A DNA stretch of 64,000 bases from contig NZ_CP022013.1 of the NCBI RefSeq assembly GCF_003265225.1, positions 839,001 through 903,000 on the forward strand. The letters run 5' to 3'. This stretch comes from Mergibacter septicus. Lineage in GTDB: Bacteria; Pseudomonadota; Gammaproteobacteria; Enterobacterales; Pasteurellaceae. Below the pieces are notes generated by a model, which was not told where the DNA came from, searched no databases, and worked only from the letters and a program-made list of their open reading frames with translations. Below are positions 21,886 through 34,368 of the stretch, one piece after another; the stretch's first letter is position 1, and each line of letters starts with the position of its first letter. The position numbers and the translations under genes are program-made.

Positions 21886-24057
21886 ATGGACTATCAAAGC
21901 CCTTTGTATTTATTTCGAACTTGGTTTAATACTAAAATTATTGCCATTATTCCCATTTTTATTGCTGTAAATATCGCTGCTATTTTTGTCTGGTATTTTG
22001 AGATTACTAAAATTAGTATGCCCTTAATTCTAGGGGTTATCGCAGGGGGGCTTGTTGATTTAGATAATAATTTAAAAGGGCGAATCTCTAATTTATTTTA
22101 TACACTTATCGCATTTTCAATTTCATCATTAATAGTGCAATTAACCTTTATTAATCATTCTTTATTTATTCTTAGTATGGCACTTATGGCTTTTACTTTT
22201 ACCATGTTTGGTGTCATAGGACAACGCCATAATACCATAGCCTTTGGCTCGTTAGTTGTCTCACTTTATACAATGTTAACCTATAATGATGCACAGATTT
22301 GGTACCTTAATTCCGTATTAATTTTAATCGGTACAATTTTATATAGCCTATTATCAATGCTGATTTATCTGTTATTTCCATTACGCCCTATTCAAGAAAA
22401 ACTAGCAAAAACTTTTTTTGATCTCGCAGAATATTTAGATTGTAAAGCATCTTTTTATGATCCTGATGATGATCTAAGCCATCTCAATAAAAAGCAACTT
22501 ACCTTAGCAATGAAAAATAGCCAATTAATTGATAGCTTTAATAATTGTCGTACATCCCTGCTCTATCGGCTTGGCAGCCAATATTATCATAACAATACAA
22601 CACAAATGATTAATCAATTTTTTGCGGCACAATCTATTCATGAACAAATGAATTCTAATTATTTTCGCTATCCTGAATTACTCCAAGAATTAAAATATAG
22701 TGATCTTCTTTTTCGTATTCAACGTTTATTAGAATTACAAGCGCAAGCATGTCGAGATATTGCAAATGATCTCCAACAACACCGTCAATACCACTACAAT
22801 CAACGTTTGGAGCAAGTATTTAATCACCTTGAAGCCTCTTTTGAACAATATCGTCAATCACATCAGCAAAGTAAAAATTTAGCTAATTTTGCAATTCTGT
22901 TAACCAGTTTACAATCTATTAATCACCAAATTCGTTATCTCAATGACAATAATTCCGCTCAATCAAATGATTCTATCCTTTCTTTACAAGCTAAAGAAGA
23001 ACACACCTTAAATTTAAAAGAGATTTGGCAGTTATTAAAAAGTCAATGTAGTTTTGAATCACAATTCTTTCGCCACGCATTACGCTTAGCCATAGTCGTT
23101 GCAATTTGCTGTTCAATCGTAAAAGGTTTAAACCTAGAACGTGGATATTGGATTTTATTAACCGCTGTTTTTGTTTGCCAACCGAATTACACTGCCACTC
23201 GAACTCGTTTAAAACAACGAATTATTGGGACATTACTTGGCGTACTTGTTGGCTCTCTGCTACCTTATTTTACTAGCAGTATTGAAAGCAAACTAGGCAT
23301 TGTTGTTGCCACCAGTACCTTATTCTTATTTTTCCGTACCAATAATTATAGCTTTTCAACTTTCTTTATCACGATCCAAGTCCTAATGAGTTTTAATATT
23401 CTAGGCTTAGATATTGCTTCCGCTATCATACCAAGAGTAATTGATACGCTAATAGGCTCAACAATAACTTGGCTAGCTGTTTCCTATTTATGGCCAGATT
23501 GGAAATATTTACGCCTTGATTATATTTTAGATAAAACCATTAAATATGATGCACGTTATCTTCTAATTGCAATTGTACAATTACATTTTGGCCAACGAAA
23601 CAATAGTCAATACCGTCAAATTTATCATATGGTATATAACAGTGCTTCAGCTTTAAGCACCACGGTCTCTAATATGAATTATGAAGCAAATAAAGATCGA
23701 GATAGACTCAATAATGCCTTTGAATTACTTAAATTAAATTCCTCTTTGGTAAGTTATATCACTGCATTATCTGCTTGTTATCAACATATTAATACACACT
23801 TCCCAGCTGACTTATACTTATTAGCACGCCGTTTAATGACCCTATTAGAACAATTAGACAGGTTGGAGCAAACTGAATTTAACGATAATATCACCAGTAT
23901 TCAAAAAGGGTTAACTGAATTCAGTATGCTCCCTGAAGCAGAAAGTAAAGGCTTTAATCTGCCTGTACAACAACTACAAATGCTTACACAGGTATTGATA
24001 CTCTTTTATACCGCCTATCATCAAGAAAAATGCCTAACAAAAAATAGTTCCAAATAA
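21886..24057 (+). CDS. yccS: YccS/YhfK-type (FUSC family) inner-membrane protein
   Basis: A 723-residue protein with two clusters of hydrophobic segments (about residues 15-165 and 400-535) separated by a long cytoplasmic helical region rich in Gln and His, the layout of the fusaric acid resistance/YccS-like family. RGYWILLTAVFVCQPNY is the conserved start of the second membrane block. The family resembles aromatic acid exporters, but no substrate is established. It is adjacent to mgsA and a DUF2057 gene, as yccS is in E. coli. Confidence 0.85.
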   Translation: MDYQSPLYLFRTWFNTKIIAIIPIFIAVNIAAIFVWYFEITKISMPLILGVIAGGLVDLDNNLKGRISNLFYTLIAFSISSLIVQLTFINHSLFILSMALMAFTFTMFGVIGQRHNTIAFGSLVVSLYTMLTYNDAQIWYLNSVLILIGTILYSLLSMLIYLLFPLRPIQEKLAKTFFDLAEYLDCKASFYDPDDDLSHLNKKQLTLAMKNSQLIDSFNNCRTSLLYRLGSQYYHNNTTQMINQFFAAQSIHEQMNSNYFRYPELLQELKYSDLLFRIQRLLELQAQACRDIANDLQQHRQYHYNQRLEQVFNHLEASFEQYRQSHQQSKNLANFAILLTSLQSINHQIRYLNDNNSAQSNDSILSLQAKEEHTLNLKEIWQLLKSQCSFESQFFRHALRLAIVVAICCSIVKGLNLERGYWILLTAVFVCQPNYTATRTRLKQRIIGTLLGVLVGSLLPYFTSSIESKLGIVVATSTLFLFFRTNNYSFSTFFITIQVLMSFNILGLDIASAIIPRVIDTLIGSTITWLAVSYLWPDWKYLRLDYILDKTIKYDARYLLIAIVQLHFGQRNNSQYRQIYHMVYNSASALSTTVSNMNYEANKDRDRLNNAFELLKLNSSLVSYITALSACYQHINTHFPADLYLLARRLMTLLEQLDRLEQTEFNDNITSIQKGLTEFSMLPEAESKGFNLPVQQLQMLTQVLILFYTAYHQEKCLTKNSSK

Positions 24058-24073
24058 TATGATAAGCCATGCT

Positions 24074-24634
24074 TTATTCTTGCAAAGCTAACGCATTTTC
24101 TTCTAGCTCGTCTGCCATTGAAGCTAAAGCTACTCTGGTTAAACGAGCTAATGCTCGATAAAAAACCGTCTTAGCATGTGCTTCAATTTTTCCCAGAAAT
24201 TTGGCCATTGTTGGTAATAAATATTGTTCAAATAACTGCTGTTGAGCCTGTAACGAACCGCTATTATCTTCTAACCAAGAAGCAGTTAAAAGTAATAAAC
24301 CAACTTGATCAGCTTGTGCAACATCTGGAATGCCTCTTTCTTGGCGAAAAGCAACAAACTGCTCGACTGAAATAGCATAATCACTAATACGAAAACTTAC
24401 CGCTTGATTAAGTGTTTGATAATCTTCAACTAAAACCGCAAGATCTTGTTTTTGTTGCAACTGTTTTAATGCAACTGAAATTTGATCATCCTCAACCAAT
24501 GCCCAAACCTGACTCAACCCTTGCTGTTCTAACCACTGTAATACCCCTGTTAGCACGGGATCTTGAGGGGAACGGTAAAATAAATTCCCAAATAAGCGAC
24601 ATAATAACGAAAAATCATTAATTTGATTTGACAT
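24074..24634 (-). CDS. TorD/DmsD-family redox enzyme maturation chaperone
   Basis: All-helical cytoplasmic chaperone (186 residues) that binds the twin-arginine signal of molybdoenzymes such as DMSO or TMAO reductase and holds them until cofactor insertion. The C-terminal helix [20 protein letters not shown] then [13 protein letters not shown] matches the family pattern. The open frame extends to a TTG at 24664. ATG 24634 is preferred because GGAG lies 7 nt before it. No reductase genes are adjacent, so the client (DmsA, TorA or TorZ) is unknown. Confidence 0.82.
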   Translation of the reverse strand: MSNQINDFSLLCRLFGNLFYRSPQDPVLTGVLQWLEQQGLSQVWALVEDDQISVALKQLQQKQDLAVLVEDYQTLNQAVSFRISDYAISVEQFVAFRQERGIPDVAQADQVGLLLLTASWLEDNSGSLQAQQQLFEQYLLPTMAKFLGKIEAHAKTVFYRALARLTRVALASMADELEENALALQE

Positions 24635-24749
24635 AACTACTCCATTACATTTAAACGATAACAATTTTAATCATAGGTATAATATTTCGCTAAGAATAAG
24701 CATTTCATTTATAATAAAAAATTTTAACGATATTCAAAGGAAAGAGAAA

Positions 24750-25592
24750 GTGAAATATATTGGTGCCCACGTTAGTGCTGCTGGTGGTGTTGAAAATGCG
24801 GTTATACGTGCAGTAGAAATTAATGCAAATGCTTTTGCTTTGTTTACAAAAAATCAACGTCAATGGCAAGCACCTGCTTTAAAAAAAGATACCATTGAGA
24901 AATTTAAACGCTTCTGTCAGGTCCATCATTTTACCCCAGATCAAATTCTCCCTCACGATAGCTATCTCATTAATCTTGGACACCCTGAAACAGAAGGATT
25001 AGAAAAATCTCGTTCTGCCTTTATTGATGAAATGGAACGTTGTAATCAACTAGGCTTAACTCGACTTAATTTCCACCCGGGAAGTCATTTAAAAAAAATT
25101 GATGAACAAGCCTGCTTACTGCGAATTGCTGAATCAATTAATCTCGCCATAAGCCAAGTGCCAAATGTTATGGCTGTAATTGAAAATACTGCAGGACAAG
25201 GCTCTAATCTAGGTTGGCAATTTGAACATCTAGCTAAAATTATTGAATACGTGGAGGATAAAAGTCGTGTTGGTGTATGTTTAGACACTTGCCATACTTT
25301 TTCTGCAGGGTACGACATCAGTACAACGCAAGGTTGCGAACAAACTTTTAATGAATTTGAACAAATAGTAGGTTTCCAATTTTTAGCAGGCATGCACCTA
25401 AATGGTTCAAAAACACCGCTTGGTAGCCGAGTTGATCGACACCACTGTTTACAACAAGGCACTATTGGTACGGCCGTTTTTGAATATATTATGAATGATA
25501 ATCGCTTTGATCGTATTCCCTTAATTTTAGAAACAATTAATCCTGATATTTGGAAAGAAGAAATAACTTGGTTACGCAGCTTACAAAATTAA
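24750..25592 (+). CDS. nfo: Endonuclease IV (AP endonuclease)
   Basis: Zinc-dependent AP endonuclease of base-excision repair, 280 residues. Metal ligands fall at E. coli positions: His69, His109, Glu145, Asp179 and His182 (LDTCH), with the later HLNGS and LETIN signatures intact. The start is GTG, preceded by AAAGGAAAGAG. A GTG start suits the [12 protein letters not shown] beginning of the family. Confidence 0.97.
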   Translation: MKYIGAHVSAAGGVENAVIRAVEINANAFALFTKNQRQWQAPALKKDTIEKFKRFCQVHHFTPDQILPHDSYLINLGHPETEGLEKSRSAFIDEMERCNQLGLTRLNFHPGSHLKKIDEQACLLRIAESINLAISQVPNVMAVIENTAGQGSNLGWQFEHLAKIIEYVEDKSRVGVCLDTCHTFSAGYDISTTQGCEQTFNEFEQIVGFQFLAGMHLNGSKTPLGSRVDRHHCLQQGTIGTAVFEYIMNDNRFDRIPLILETINPDIWKEEITWLRSLQN

Positions 25593-25631
25593 AAATCATA
25601 CATCATATTCTATTTATTTTTTAATTTGTTT

Positions 25632-25664
25632 GAATTATGTTCAAAAATAATTTGAACATAATTC
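25632..25664. repeat. Perfect 14-bp inverted repeat between nfo and sstT
   Basis: GAATTATGTTCAAA (25632-25645) and TTTGAACATAATTC (25651-25664) with a 5-nt loop. It lies 40 bases after nfo and 190 before sstT. It lacks a clean U-run, so a terminator for nfo is possible but a protein-binding palindrome is also possible. Confidence 0.6.
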
Positions 25665-25853
25665 TATATTTAAATAATTAAAGATCTAAAAAGATATAAT
25701 CTTCTCTAAATATACTAAAAATCTAAATTTTTTCTCTATATTATTCTATTTTTTATTGGCAGATCTTATTTTTTCCGTTATCTTACCAAAGGGGTAAAAC
25801 TCAAATAAGAGTTTTGCATATTTAACACAATATCAAATAATAGAAAACTACCT

Positions 25854-27113
25854 ATGACTAATAAAACTTCTTCTCGTTTTCTCACTTTGCTTTATCAGGG
25901 ATCTCTAGTAAAGAGAATTGCTAGTGGACTGGTTTTAGGAATTGCACTAGCCCTTATTTCACCTTATTTCGTTACCCATTTTGGCTTCAATCCAGCATCT
26001 GAAGCAGGCATTTTAGGGCAAATTTTTGTTCGCTCATTACGCTCAATTGCACCTATTCTAATTTTTATTTTAGTAATGGCTGCTATTGCGAATAAAAAAG
26101 CGGGAAGTAAGGGAAATTTTAATTCAGTTATTCAACTTTATTTAGTTGGTACTTTCCTTGCCGCTTTAGTTGCAGTCATTGCAAGTTATTTATTTCCAAC
26201 TAAATTAGATTTAGTTGTTTTAAAAGATACCATCGCACCACCTAAAGGGATTGAAGATGTATTAAAAGTCTTAATTTTTAGTGTGGTAGATAATCCATTT
26301 AGTGCATTATTTAATGCGAATTTTATTGGTATTCTAACTTGGGCTATTGGTTTAGGATTAGCTTTACGTCATGCCTCTGATACTACTAAAAATCTAATTA
26401 ACGATCTTGCAGCTGCAATTTCAATGATCGTTAAATTTGTTATCGCCTTTGCTCCCGTTGGTGTCTTTGGTTTGGTTGCATCAACCTTAGCAGATAATGG
26501 TATTTCTGCTCTAGCTGGCTATATTCATATTTTAATTGTTTTACTTGGTACAATGGTATTTATGGCATTAGTGGTTAATCCAATTCTAGTCTTTTGGAAG
26601 ATCCGTCAAAATCCATACCCATTAATTTGGAAATGTATTCGTGTCAGTGGTGTTACTGCCTTTTTCACTCGTAGTTCTGCTGCAAACATTCCTGTTAATA
26701 TGTCATTGGCAAAATCATTAGGGCTTAAAGAAGAAACCTATTCAGTCTCTATTCCACTAGGTGCAAGTATCAATATGGAAGGAGCAGCCATCACAATTAC
26801 CACCCTTACCCTTGCAGCAGTATATACATTAGGTATTGATGTCAATTTACCAACCGCATTACTACTCAGTATTGTTGCTAGTGTTTGTGCTTGTGGTGCT
26901 TCAGGTATTGCAGGTGGTTCATTATTATTAATTCCACTCGCTTGTAGCTTATTTGGTGTTTCTAATGATATTGCAGCTCAAGTAATCGGGGTTGGATTTA
27001 TTATTGGGGTTTTACAAGATTCGACTGAAACCGCATTAAATTCTTCTACTGATGTTATCTTCACTGCCGCAGCCTGTATCGGTGATGAACGTAAGCAACA
27101 GTTAAATAGCTAA
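25854..27113 (+). CDS. sstT: Sodium:serine/threonine symporter SstT
   Basis: Inner-membrane DAACS-family symporter (419 residues) importing serine and threonine with sodium. The conserved [10 protein letters not shown] (residues about 275-284) and the [14 protein letters not shown] stretch belong to the substrate-binding hairpins and the NMDGT-like motif of this family. GASGIAGGS is also conserved. The preceding 261 bases are AT-rich with one large palindrome. A strong terminator follows. Confidence 0.95.
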   Translation: MTNKTSSRFLTLLYQGSLVKRIASGLVLGIALALISPYFVTHFGFNPASEAGILGQIFVRSLRSIAPILIFILVMAAIANKKAGSKGNFNSVIQLYLVGTFLAALVAVIASYLFPTKLDLVVLKDTIAPPKGIEDVLKVLIFSVVDNPFSALFNANFIGILTWAIGLGLALRHASDTTKNLINDLAAAISMIVKFVIAFAPVGVFGLVASTLADNGISALAGYIHILIVLLGTMVFMALVVNPILVFWKIRQNPYPLIWKCIRVSGVTAFFTRSSAANIPVNMSLAKSLGLKEETYSVSIPLGASINMEGAAITITTLTLAAVYTLGIDVNLPTALLLSIVASVCACGASGIAGGSLLLIPLACSLFGVSNDIAAQVIGVGFIIGVLQDSTETALNSSTDVIFTAAACIGDERKQQLNS

Positions 27114-27125
27114 TCAACATAATTA

Positions 27126-27156
27126 ATACCCCAAAGAAATTTTGGGGTATTTTTTC
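27126..27156 (+). terminator. Terminator after sstT
   Basis: Perfect 10-bp stem ATACCCCAAA / TTTGGGGTAT with a 5-nt loop and T-run. Confidence 0.88.
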
Positions 27157-27229
27157 TACCATTTCATACCATTCAAACTTTTTAAACAAAAGAGCCTTTC
27201 TCTTTAACCTCTCATTTTTAAATTAACTA

Positions 27230-27271
27230 CAAAATAAAAAGGTTAAACTCCATTCAATGGAATCTAACCTT
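27230..27271 (-). terminator. Terminator after mukB
   Basis: On the minus strand AAGGTTA / TAACCTT (27271-27265 and 27245-27239) encloses an inner TCCATT / AATGGA stem and is followed by TTTTATTTT. Confidence 0.72.
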
Positions 27272-27297
27272 AAATACAGCTAAAGAATGAGAGAAAA

Positions 27298-30200
27298 TTA
27301 TTCTCTCGCTCCAAAACCTTTTAAGCCGACTACATGAACAAACTCTTGATTATGTGCGATTTTACGCACTAATTTATAAGTTGTTCCTTTTTCTGGGCTG
27401 ATATTTTCTGGTGCAGCGATTAATAACTGCATATCCAAACGGTCACATAATTCAAATAAGGTTGAAATTGATTTTGCATCAAGCCGAGCCGCTTCATCAA
27501 GGAAGAGTAAACGACACGGAATAATATCTTTTCCTCTTAAACGGCGAGATTCCTCCTCCCAGCTTTGAACAACCATCAATAGAATTGACATTCCTGTACC
27601 AATCGCTTCTCCCGTTGATAATGCACCACTTTCTGCCCGCAACCACCCATCAGCACCACGGAATACTTCTACCTCTAAATCAAGATAATTACGATAATCT
27701 AATAATGCCTCACCAATAGTTTGTGGGCTACGTTGTCCCATATCAATATGCGGGTTTAGACGTTGGTATAATTTTGCCAATGCCTCGGAAAAGGTAATTT
27801 TACTGTTATTGAAAAGATCATCATGTTCGTTTTGCTGATTTGCTAAAGCATCAAGTAACATTGCATGAGTATCACGAATATTCACCATTAAACGCACGCT
27901 TTTTACCTGTCCGAAAGCAATATTTTGTAATCCTTGATTCAGCAAGCGAATTCGATTTTGCTCTCGCTGAATCGTTTTTCGCATAATATTCGCTACACTT
28001 TCTGCACTAATCGCTAATTTTTGCTCTCGTCCAGTTAACTCCTCAGTAAGACGTGCCAATTCAATTTCCATTTGCTCAATAGCATCAATTGGATCATCAG
28101 TGCGAAGAATATCTTGACGAATGCGTTGACGTAAGTGTTGATAAACCTCAATAAAGAATTTCACTTTATTTTCAGGTTTACGATTATCTTCAGATAAACG
28201 TAAGCTATCACGCAGATATTCATTATCCGCCACCGCATTACGTAATGCTCCCAATGCCTTATCTGACATCGAACGTAACTCTTCTGCAGATAAATAAGCT
28301 AATTCACGCCGATTCAAGCGTTTCTCTACACCACTTTCTCGTGAAAGTCTTAACACTGCACACCAGCTTACTTTGGCTTCAACCACAATTTCTCGTTGTG
28401 TTTTATATTCCCGTTCTGCTTTGCGAATTTGTTTATTTAAATTTTCTAATTCACTTTCAATGACAGCTAATTGTTTCTCAACATAAGAATGGCGTTGACG
28501 TGTTGTTAAGAGTTGTTGCTGTAAGTGATCTCGCTTCTCTCTTGCTCGCTGTTCAGCATTCTCATCAGCCCTTACGCCAAGCTCACCAATTTCACTCAGC
28601 AGTTCATTTAACATCTGATTTTTACTTTCAAATGAACTGCGTAATATAGTAAGTATTTGATGATATTCAGTATATTTGTTCTGCAGTTGGCGAAAAATTT
28701 CTTTTTCTTGTTGACGTTTATGCGACATTTGCTCTAAACGTTGGCGTAACTGTTGGTTTAAATCCGAACCTTGTGAAACCATACTCGTTGCATAAGCAAA
28801 ATGAGGTAATCGATTCACAACATCAGAGAGTGCGAATAAACGTTGTTGAACTAATTTTTGTAGATTAACGGCTTGCTGATAATCTTGTTCTAGCTGTTCA
28901 TACTGTTGTGGATCAGTTTGTAAGGTCGTTGCAATCGGTTCTAATTGCGCCAAACTTGCACCATATTGACGAATAAATAACGCATCTTCCTCCGCCTGTT
29001 CTCGTTGTTCACGACAAATTTCAAGACGATCATACAAACTATCATCAGCGAATAAATGCAAGTGTGGGATAATTTTATGCAAGAGCTGTAACAGTTCTTT
29101 TGCTTGAGTTAACTGCTGACGTATTTGCTGTTCTTGTTGATTAATTTGGCTAAGCTTTCTCTCAATCCCACTTCGTTGTTGATTAACCTCTTTTATACTT
29201 TGTTCAGGATTAACATCAAAAGCCAGTGCCAAATGAGAACCAACAAACTGAGTTAATTTCTGATGTAAACGTTGGCATTTTTGAACATCAAATGCTACTT
29301 GCGCAAACTGTTCGGTAATTTCTTCCCGTTCTATTCTTAATGTTTCTAAACGTTTTTCACGTGCAGCCCGACCGAATAATGGAATTTCAGGGAATTTTGA
29401 ATAACGTAACTCTCGTTCTGAAATTTGAACTACCACCCCATCATTTAATTCCTGAGCCGAAAACACACTGTCATCAAATGCCGTTGGATCTCCCTCAATC
29501 AAGTAAAGATCATCTGGGCAATCTTCTATATCTGCCAACTGAGCCTTTACCACATTCAAATCTCTCACCACTATCGCATGGCGAGCTGGGCCATATAATG
29601 CTGAGAAATAAGGGGCATCGTCAAACTCAACATCATCATATAATTCAGATAATAAAACACCACCAAAACGCTCTGCTAAGGTATTTAAACGAGCATCTTC
29701 TGCACCATCAGGTTGGGTTAGGCGGGCAATTTGCTGATCAAGTGAATTTTTTCGCTGTTCTAGCTGATCACGTTGCATTGTCAACTGGCGTTCTAATTCA
29801 ACTTGATTTTGCATAAACGTCATAACGTGCTGAGTAGAACTAAAATGTTGATCGCTTTGTTCTTCTAAGCGTTCCAAAGCGGCTTGAGCGGTTAACCAAG
29901 CAGGTACTTTCGCTTGATATTGTTCAATCAGACTAGAAAACGAATTATCTTGCTGACGTAACGCAGAACGTTGTTCAACGCAATCACTTAATTGTTGATT
30001 CAGCTGTTCAACCAAAGCTTCTTGTTGTTCATATTGGGCTTCGATTTCAACTTCTTGCGTAAGGACTAAACCACTTTTTTGATTAAACTCTTTTAACTGG
30101 CGTTCTAGTTGTTGTTGTCCTGCCAAACGCTGTTCTAATTCGTGCAATTTAGAACGTAGCTGTACTACTTGCTCTGCTTGCATTTTTTGGGCTGGATACG

Positions 30201-31773
30201 CTTTCAACAAATCTTTTGCATATTGCCAAGCATTTGCTCTTGGTACCTCACCAACAATTTGACAAACTAACTGATATGCCTTATCAAACTGTGTTTTTGC
30301 CGCCACTGAAAGCGACATTTTCTGCTCTAATTCCAGCACCCGTTCTGTTAAAATTTCTGCTTGCTGAGCAAATTCATCACAATAAATTTCAACATTTTCT
30401 TGATTTAGATCGGCTAAACCGCATAACATTTTCGCCTTTTCTAACGCTTGCACAGCTTGTTGATATTGCAAACTTCTTGTTTGTTCTGCATCAAGGGCTT
30501 GTTGATAATCAGCTAATTGGGTTCTAATTTGATCGATTTCAGTTTCAAGCTGTTCAACCACAACTTCCTGTTCTTCAACCTCAAATCTGGTATCCTCTAC
30601 CACCATTTGCTGTTCTTCAATCTGTTCCTTTAGATTAGCAATATCATCTTGATAACGTTCTATTTTTTCTTGATGACGAACAGCATTAAGCACTAAATTA
30701 AGGTGATCGTTCGCACTTTGTGTTTCTATTTCAAGATTTTTTTCTGCTTCAACTAATTCTGCATTTTCTCGGCTTAAATTAACTAATTGATGCTGAGATA
30801 AATTCAATGCCGATTTTGCCTGATATAGTTCCTGACGGCACAATAATGCGGTTTTAATGTTATGCTGACGTTCATTCACATTCCGCATATAATCCGCTGC
30901 AACATAATCCGTTGATTGGGTAATTAAATGTTTAAAGAGATTGCGATCTGCTTGAGTAACCTTAATTGCTTCTAAGGTCATACGATTTTCTCGCAATGCC
31001 ACTTCCATATCCTGAAACGCTTTTTTCACGCCAACATTTTCAGGCAATAAATACTCACGTAAAGAACGCGTAATCGCCGATGAAATACCACCATATAAAG
31101 AGGCTTCAATTAATTTATAGAATTTACTTCTCTCAGCAGCAGAACGTAATCGTTTTGGAATGATCCCTAGATCAAACATAAAACTATGATAATCACCAAT
31201 TGAATGATATTGCTTAAAGCTTACACCTTCTACGCTACCTAATTTTTCTTTCAAGCTATTTAGGTCTATCACTTTGGCTTGTGTATCACTGACTTTTTCA
31301 GTCAATACCTCCGTTGGAGTCATTTGTACGGGTAGTCCTTGAATAGAAAACGCTTTAATATCTACTTTGCGATCTCGTCCCGCAATCTGCTGTAAGCGTA
31401 CCCCAACTAATACACGTTGAGACCTAGAATTTACCGCCTCTAGCACTGCATAACATACCCCGGGGCGTAACTTACCATATAACCCTTTATCCCTTGAACC
31501 ACCCGATGCACCCGCTTCTGTGGTATTACGAAAATGTAATAAAGTTAAATCGGGAATTAACGCAGTAACAAATGCTGCCATCGTAGTTGATTTTCCTGCA
31601 CCATTTCCGCCTGATAGAGTTGTAACTAATTCATCAAGATCAAAAGTACGAGCAAAAAAACCATTCCAATTCATTAACGTCAGGGATCTAAATTTTCCAC
31701 GTTCTACCATTGGTATAGTTTGAGAAGGAGAAGTTGTTGTAGTGGTATCCATCACTGTTGCTTGTTGTTCCAT
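27298..31773 (-). CDS. mukB: Chromosome partition protein MukB (SMC-like)
   Basis: SMC-type ATPase of the MukBEF condensin (1491 residues) that organises and helps segregate the chromosome. Walker [10 protein letters not shown] lies near residues 54-62 in the N-terminal head. Two long coiled coils flank a central hinge (about residues 650-800). The C-terminal head has the signature [10 protein letters not shown] and Walker [12 protein letters not shown]. The ATG overlaps the last base of the mukE stop, so translation is coupled. Confidence 0.98.
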   Translation of the reverse strand: MEQQATVMDTTTTTSPSQTIPMVERGKFRSLTLMNWNGFFARTFDLDELVTTLSGGNGAGKSTTMAAFVTALIPDLTLLHFRNTTEAGASGGSRDKGLYGKLRPGVCYAVLEAVNSRSQRVLVGVRLQQIAGRDRKVDIKAFSIQGLPVQMTPTEVLTEKVSDTQAKVIDLNSLKEKLGSVEGVSFKQYHSIGDYHSFMFDLGIIPKRLRSAAERSKFYKLIEASLYGGISSAITRSLREYLLPENVGVKKAFQDMEVALRENRMTLEAIKVTQADRNLFKHLITQSTDYVAADYMRNVNERQHNIKTALLCRQELYQAKSALNLSQHQLVNLSRENAELVEAEKNLEIETQSANDHLNLVLNAVRHQEKIERYQDDIANLKEQIEEQQMVVEDTRFEVEEQEVVVEQLETEIDQIRTQLADYQQALDAEQTRSLQYQQAVQALEKAKMLCGLADLNQENVEIYCDEFAQQAEILTERVLELEQKMSLSVAAKTQFDKAYQLVCQIVGEVPRANAWQYAKDLLKAYPAQKMQAEQVVQLRSKLHELEQRLAGQQQLERQLKEFNQKSGLVLTQEVEIEAQYEQQEALVEQLNQQLSDCVEQRSALRQQDNSFSSLIEQYQAKVPAWLTAQAALERLEEQSDQHFSSTQHVMTFMQNQVELERQLTMQRDQLEQRKNSLDQQIARLTQPDGAEDARLNTLAERFGGVLLSELYDDVEFDDAPYFSALYGPARHAIVVRDLNVVKAQLADIEDCPDDLYLIEGDPTAFDDSVFSAQELNDGVVVQISERELRYSKFPEIPLFGRAAREKRLETLRIEREEITEQFAQVAFDVQKCQRLHQKLTQFVGSHLALAFDVNPEQSIKEVNQQRSGIERKLSQINQQEQQIRQQLTQAKELLQLLHKIIPHLHLFADDSLYDRLEICREQREQAEEDALFIRQYGASLAQLEPIATTLQTDPQQYEQLEQDYQQAVNLQKLVQQRLFALSDVVNRLPHFAYATSMVSQGSDLNQQLRQRLEQMSHKRQQEKEIFRQLQNKYTEYHQILTILRSSFESKNQMLNELLSEIGELGVRADENAEQRAREKRDHLQQQLLTTRQRHSYVEKQLAVIESELENLNKQIRKAEREYKTQREIVVEAKVSWCAVLRLSRESGVEKRLNRRELAYLSAEELRSMSDKALGALRNAVADNEYLRDSLRLSEDNRKPENKVKFFIEVYQHLRQRIRQDILRTDDPIDAIEQMEIELARLTEELTGREQKLAISAESVANIMRKTIQREQNRIRLLNQGLQNIAFGQVKSVRLMVNIRDTHAMLLDALANQQNEHDDLFNNSKITFSEALAKLYQRLNPHIDMGQRSPQTIGEALLDYRNYLDLEVEVFRGADGWLRAESGALSTGEAIGTGMSILLMVVQSWEEESRRLRGKDIIPCRLLFLDEAARLDAKSISTLFELCDRLDMQLLIAAPENISPEKGTTYKLVRKIAHNQEFVHVVGLKGFGARE

Positions 31774-32525
31774 TATTCTGCTACTCCACTAAAATTCGTT
31801 GTTTGTTCGTCCTCACCATTTTCAATTTCCGCTTGGTCTTGATTTTTGGCTTGTTTTTCTAAAGACAATGCTTCTGGATTTGTAGCCTCACCATCACGAA
31901 TTAAGCGTAACTGTGCCTCTCGTGGATCATCACCAAGACGAACATCAGCCCCAAAACGAAATACCGCCTCAGTAATGGTAAACTTACCACTATGCTGTTC
32001 ACCGATATGATGCACCATTCCTAACCGCCGTAAACGCCCTATTGCTGCTCGAACTTTTTCTGCTAATTTTTGTTTATCTAAATCCGAACCACTAGAGCGT
32101 TGATTGACCACTTTCAATAATTTATTTTCATCTGCTAAATTCAATAACTCATCATACACCTCTTGCACACTAAAAATCCCTTGTTGTGCTAAACGTTCGG
32201 GGCTGAGATAGAGGTAACATAATACTTTGCCAACTAGCATTTCTAATTCAGATAATGCTGACCGTGCAATTAAGGTTGTTGCTTTAGGGCGTAAATAAAA
32301 GAAACCTTCTGGTGCAAGGATCAATTCAACATTATAACGCCGATAGAAAAGTTCCAAATCAGACTGAAAGTCCATTAAGAAAGCGTGAGCATCAAGACTA
32401 TCAATACTTATATGTCGTCCTGACCGTAATAAACTGTCAACTTGAGGAAAAAGAGGATTTGCAATCGCCTGTATTAATTTACTCGGCATTACATCGGTAT
32501 CAGTTAATGGATTTTTCTCTAACAT
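31773..32525 (-). CDS. mukE: Chromosome partition protein MukE
   Basis: Winged-helix subunit of MukBEF (250 residues) that bridges MukF and MukB. The conserved start ([23 protein letters not shown]) is present. The acidic C-terminal tail (about residues 220-250, rich in Glu, Gln and Asp) is typical. It lies between mukF (77 nt upstream) and mukB (1-nt overlap). Confidence 0.96.
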   Translation of the reverse strand: MLEKNPLTDTDVMPSKLIQAIANPLFPQVDSLLRSGRHISIDSLDAHAFLMDFQSDLELFYRRYNVELILAPEGFFYLRPKATTLIARSALSELEMLVGKVLCYLYLSPERLAQQGIFSVQEVYDELLNLADENKLLKVVNQRSSGSDLDKQKLAEKVRAAIGRLRRLGMVHHIGEQHSGKFTITEAVFRFGADVRLGDDPREAQLRLIRDGEATNPEALSLEKQAKNQDQAEIENGEDEQTTNFSGVAE

Positions 32526-32602
32526 AATTTTTATCTATTTAGTCAATAATATAAGAATAATTTGCTCGATTTTATCTACTTCAATAGAAACTCAAAATAG
32601 CA

Positions 32603-33928
32603 TTATTTATATTCATCAATTGGGTGTGCCTGTACGGCTGCTCCTTGAGCATTAATTGCCTGCCATTGTGGATTAATGCCACTAAAATCTTGGCTAGCAA
32701 TTCCTAAACGTACCGCTTGATCAACAATAATCCGTGCAACATTAAAATGATATGAAAGTGGATAACGCTCTAATTGCTGGCTAAGCAGTTGGCTTAAATC
32801 GATCGGTTCAGAACGTTCACGATATCCGACTAATAAGGTCTGCATCTGTTCGACAATTTGATCCTGTACATTTTGCAAGGATTCATACTCTAATGCTGCT
32901 GGTAATTCACCAATTGCACTTTCCTCGTGTAAAATAACCTCTTCTTCTCGTAGATCGATCAATCGTTCGGCTTGTGCACTCCATAAATACCAAGGTAAAT
33001 CAAAATAATCTGCAATAGAACGGCGTAAGCGTTGTGAAAAAACACGATTTTTATCTAAATCAATCGCTGTACGAATAAATTTATGTACATGCCGATCATA
33101 ACCAATCCATAGATCAATAGCTTGTTGTCCCCAACTAATAATTCGATCTAGTTTTGCCTGTAAATCAATAATCAACTGTTCAACAAAATAAAGCTTTTCT
33201 TCACCAATTATGCAATCTTGAATACGTAACAATCCCGCCTGTAACTTATCACCAGCAGCATTTAAGGTATCTTGTAACTCACGTAAATTGCCAGAAGTTT
33301 GATCTAACAACTGTTCACAACTTGAAATAGCAGCTTGCCAATCTTTCGTTAAAAGCTCGGCGATTGCCGCTTTCGTTGTTTGTTGATTTTCATCCATAAT
33401 TCTTTGTGAAAGGTCGATACTATCGAAAATCTCTGCCACAGAATATTTCAGTGGTGCAAAAACCTTACGCCGCCAATAATGTTCATCACCACCAACTTCT
33501 GCCGCTTCTGCCGCTTGTTGAATACCATCAGCAACGATAGATAATTGAATAGATAAGCGTAAAGCGGAAAACTCACGTTGACGAATGTAAAAGTCCGAAA
33601 TACCAACCCCTAAAGGGGTTAAACGATAGATAGCTAAACCTTCTGTAAATTCACTACTGAAACGATTCAAAAAATTTTGTTTTACCAGTTCATTAATTGC
33701 ATTGTTCGCCCGAGAAATTAGCGTTTCTTCTGCCTGCCCAAATACGACTGAAACGTGGCGAAACATATCAATTAAGTCACTTTCTAGCATTTCACCATCT
33801 GAACGTTCGTTATTATAAATGGCAATTGCCAATAAAAATGTTAACCTTTCGGTGGTTAAATTTAACGAAAATTCTCGTTCTTTTGCCCAACTGACTAATT
33901 CTGGGATCGTCTGGTTTAATTCCTTCAT
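32603..33928 (-). CDS. mukF: Chromosome partition protein MukF (kleisin)
   Basis: Kleisin of the MukBEF complex, 441 residues. It has an N-terminal winged-helix dimerisation domain, a helical middle region, and a C-terminal domain that binds the MukB head. The [20 protein letters not shown]-type opening is conserved. In E. coli cmoM (smtA) precedes mukF in the operon. Here a 440-bp gap and divergent accessory genes replace it. Confidence 0.96.
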   Translation of the reverse strand: MKELNQTIPELVSWAKEREFSLNLTTERLTFLLAIAIYNNERSDGEMLESDLIDMFRHVSVVFGQAEETLISRANNAINELVKQNFLNRFSSEFTEGLAIYRLTPLGVGISDFYIRQREFSALRLSIQLSIVADGIQQAAEAAEVGGDEHYWRRKVFAPLKYSVAEIFDSIDLSQRIMDENQQTTKAAIAELLTKDWQAAISSCEQLLDQTSGNLRELQDTLNAAGDKLQAGLLRIQDCIIGEEKLYFVEQLIIDLQAKLDRIISWGQQAIDLWIGYDRHVHKFIRTAIDLDKNRVFSQRLRRSIADYFDLPWYLWSAQAERLIDLREEEVILHEESAIGELPAALEYESLQNVQDQIVEQMQTLLVGYRERSEPIDLSQLLSQQLERYPLSYHFNVARIIVDQAVRLGIASQDFSGINPQWQAINAQGAAVQAHPIDEYK

Positions 33929-34273
33929 CGGTTTATCTTGCTCACTTTTATCTTTACTCAGACTGACTTATTAAATGTTAAGGTATGATTAATTATGAAT
34001 CAGGGTAAATTTGATTAAGCAAATCACTTATCCCAAACTTAATCGACTTTATACCTAATTAATTTAGAAAAATTGCGACATTTTACCTGATTTTTGGCTG
34101 AAATATCAGTAGATATATTTAGGATATCCAAAATTTTTTGATTTTTTACCACTGATATGTAAATAAAAGTTGATTATTTGATCGAATTTTTTTGTATAAA
34201 TTATTTGTCTAAATACCTCTAAAAGGGGAGGAGTGAAAAATTTTATCTTTTTACATAATATCAAAGTAAAATA
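33929..34273. other. Intergenic region between mukF and methyltransferase A
   Basis: Very AT-rich divergent spacer. It must contain the mukF promoter, which I could not place with confidence. No open frame, RNA or repeat stands out. Confidence 0.5.
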
Positions 34274-34302
34274 TTACCATTCCGCAAAATAATCCGTATA
34301 AT
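34274..34302 (+). promoter_or_regulatory. Promoter of methyltransferase A
   Basis: TTACCA (34274-34279), 17-nt spacer, TATAAT (34297-34302). With a strong ribosome binding site (GAGG, 34360-34363) this suggests the gene is well transcribed even though its frame is closed. Confidence 0.6.
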
Positions 34303-34368
34303 TCTCAATTTCAGTTAAAATATAACAACAAATTAGTAAAGACTTAATCGGTAAATATAGAGGCGGAA

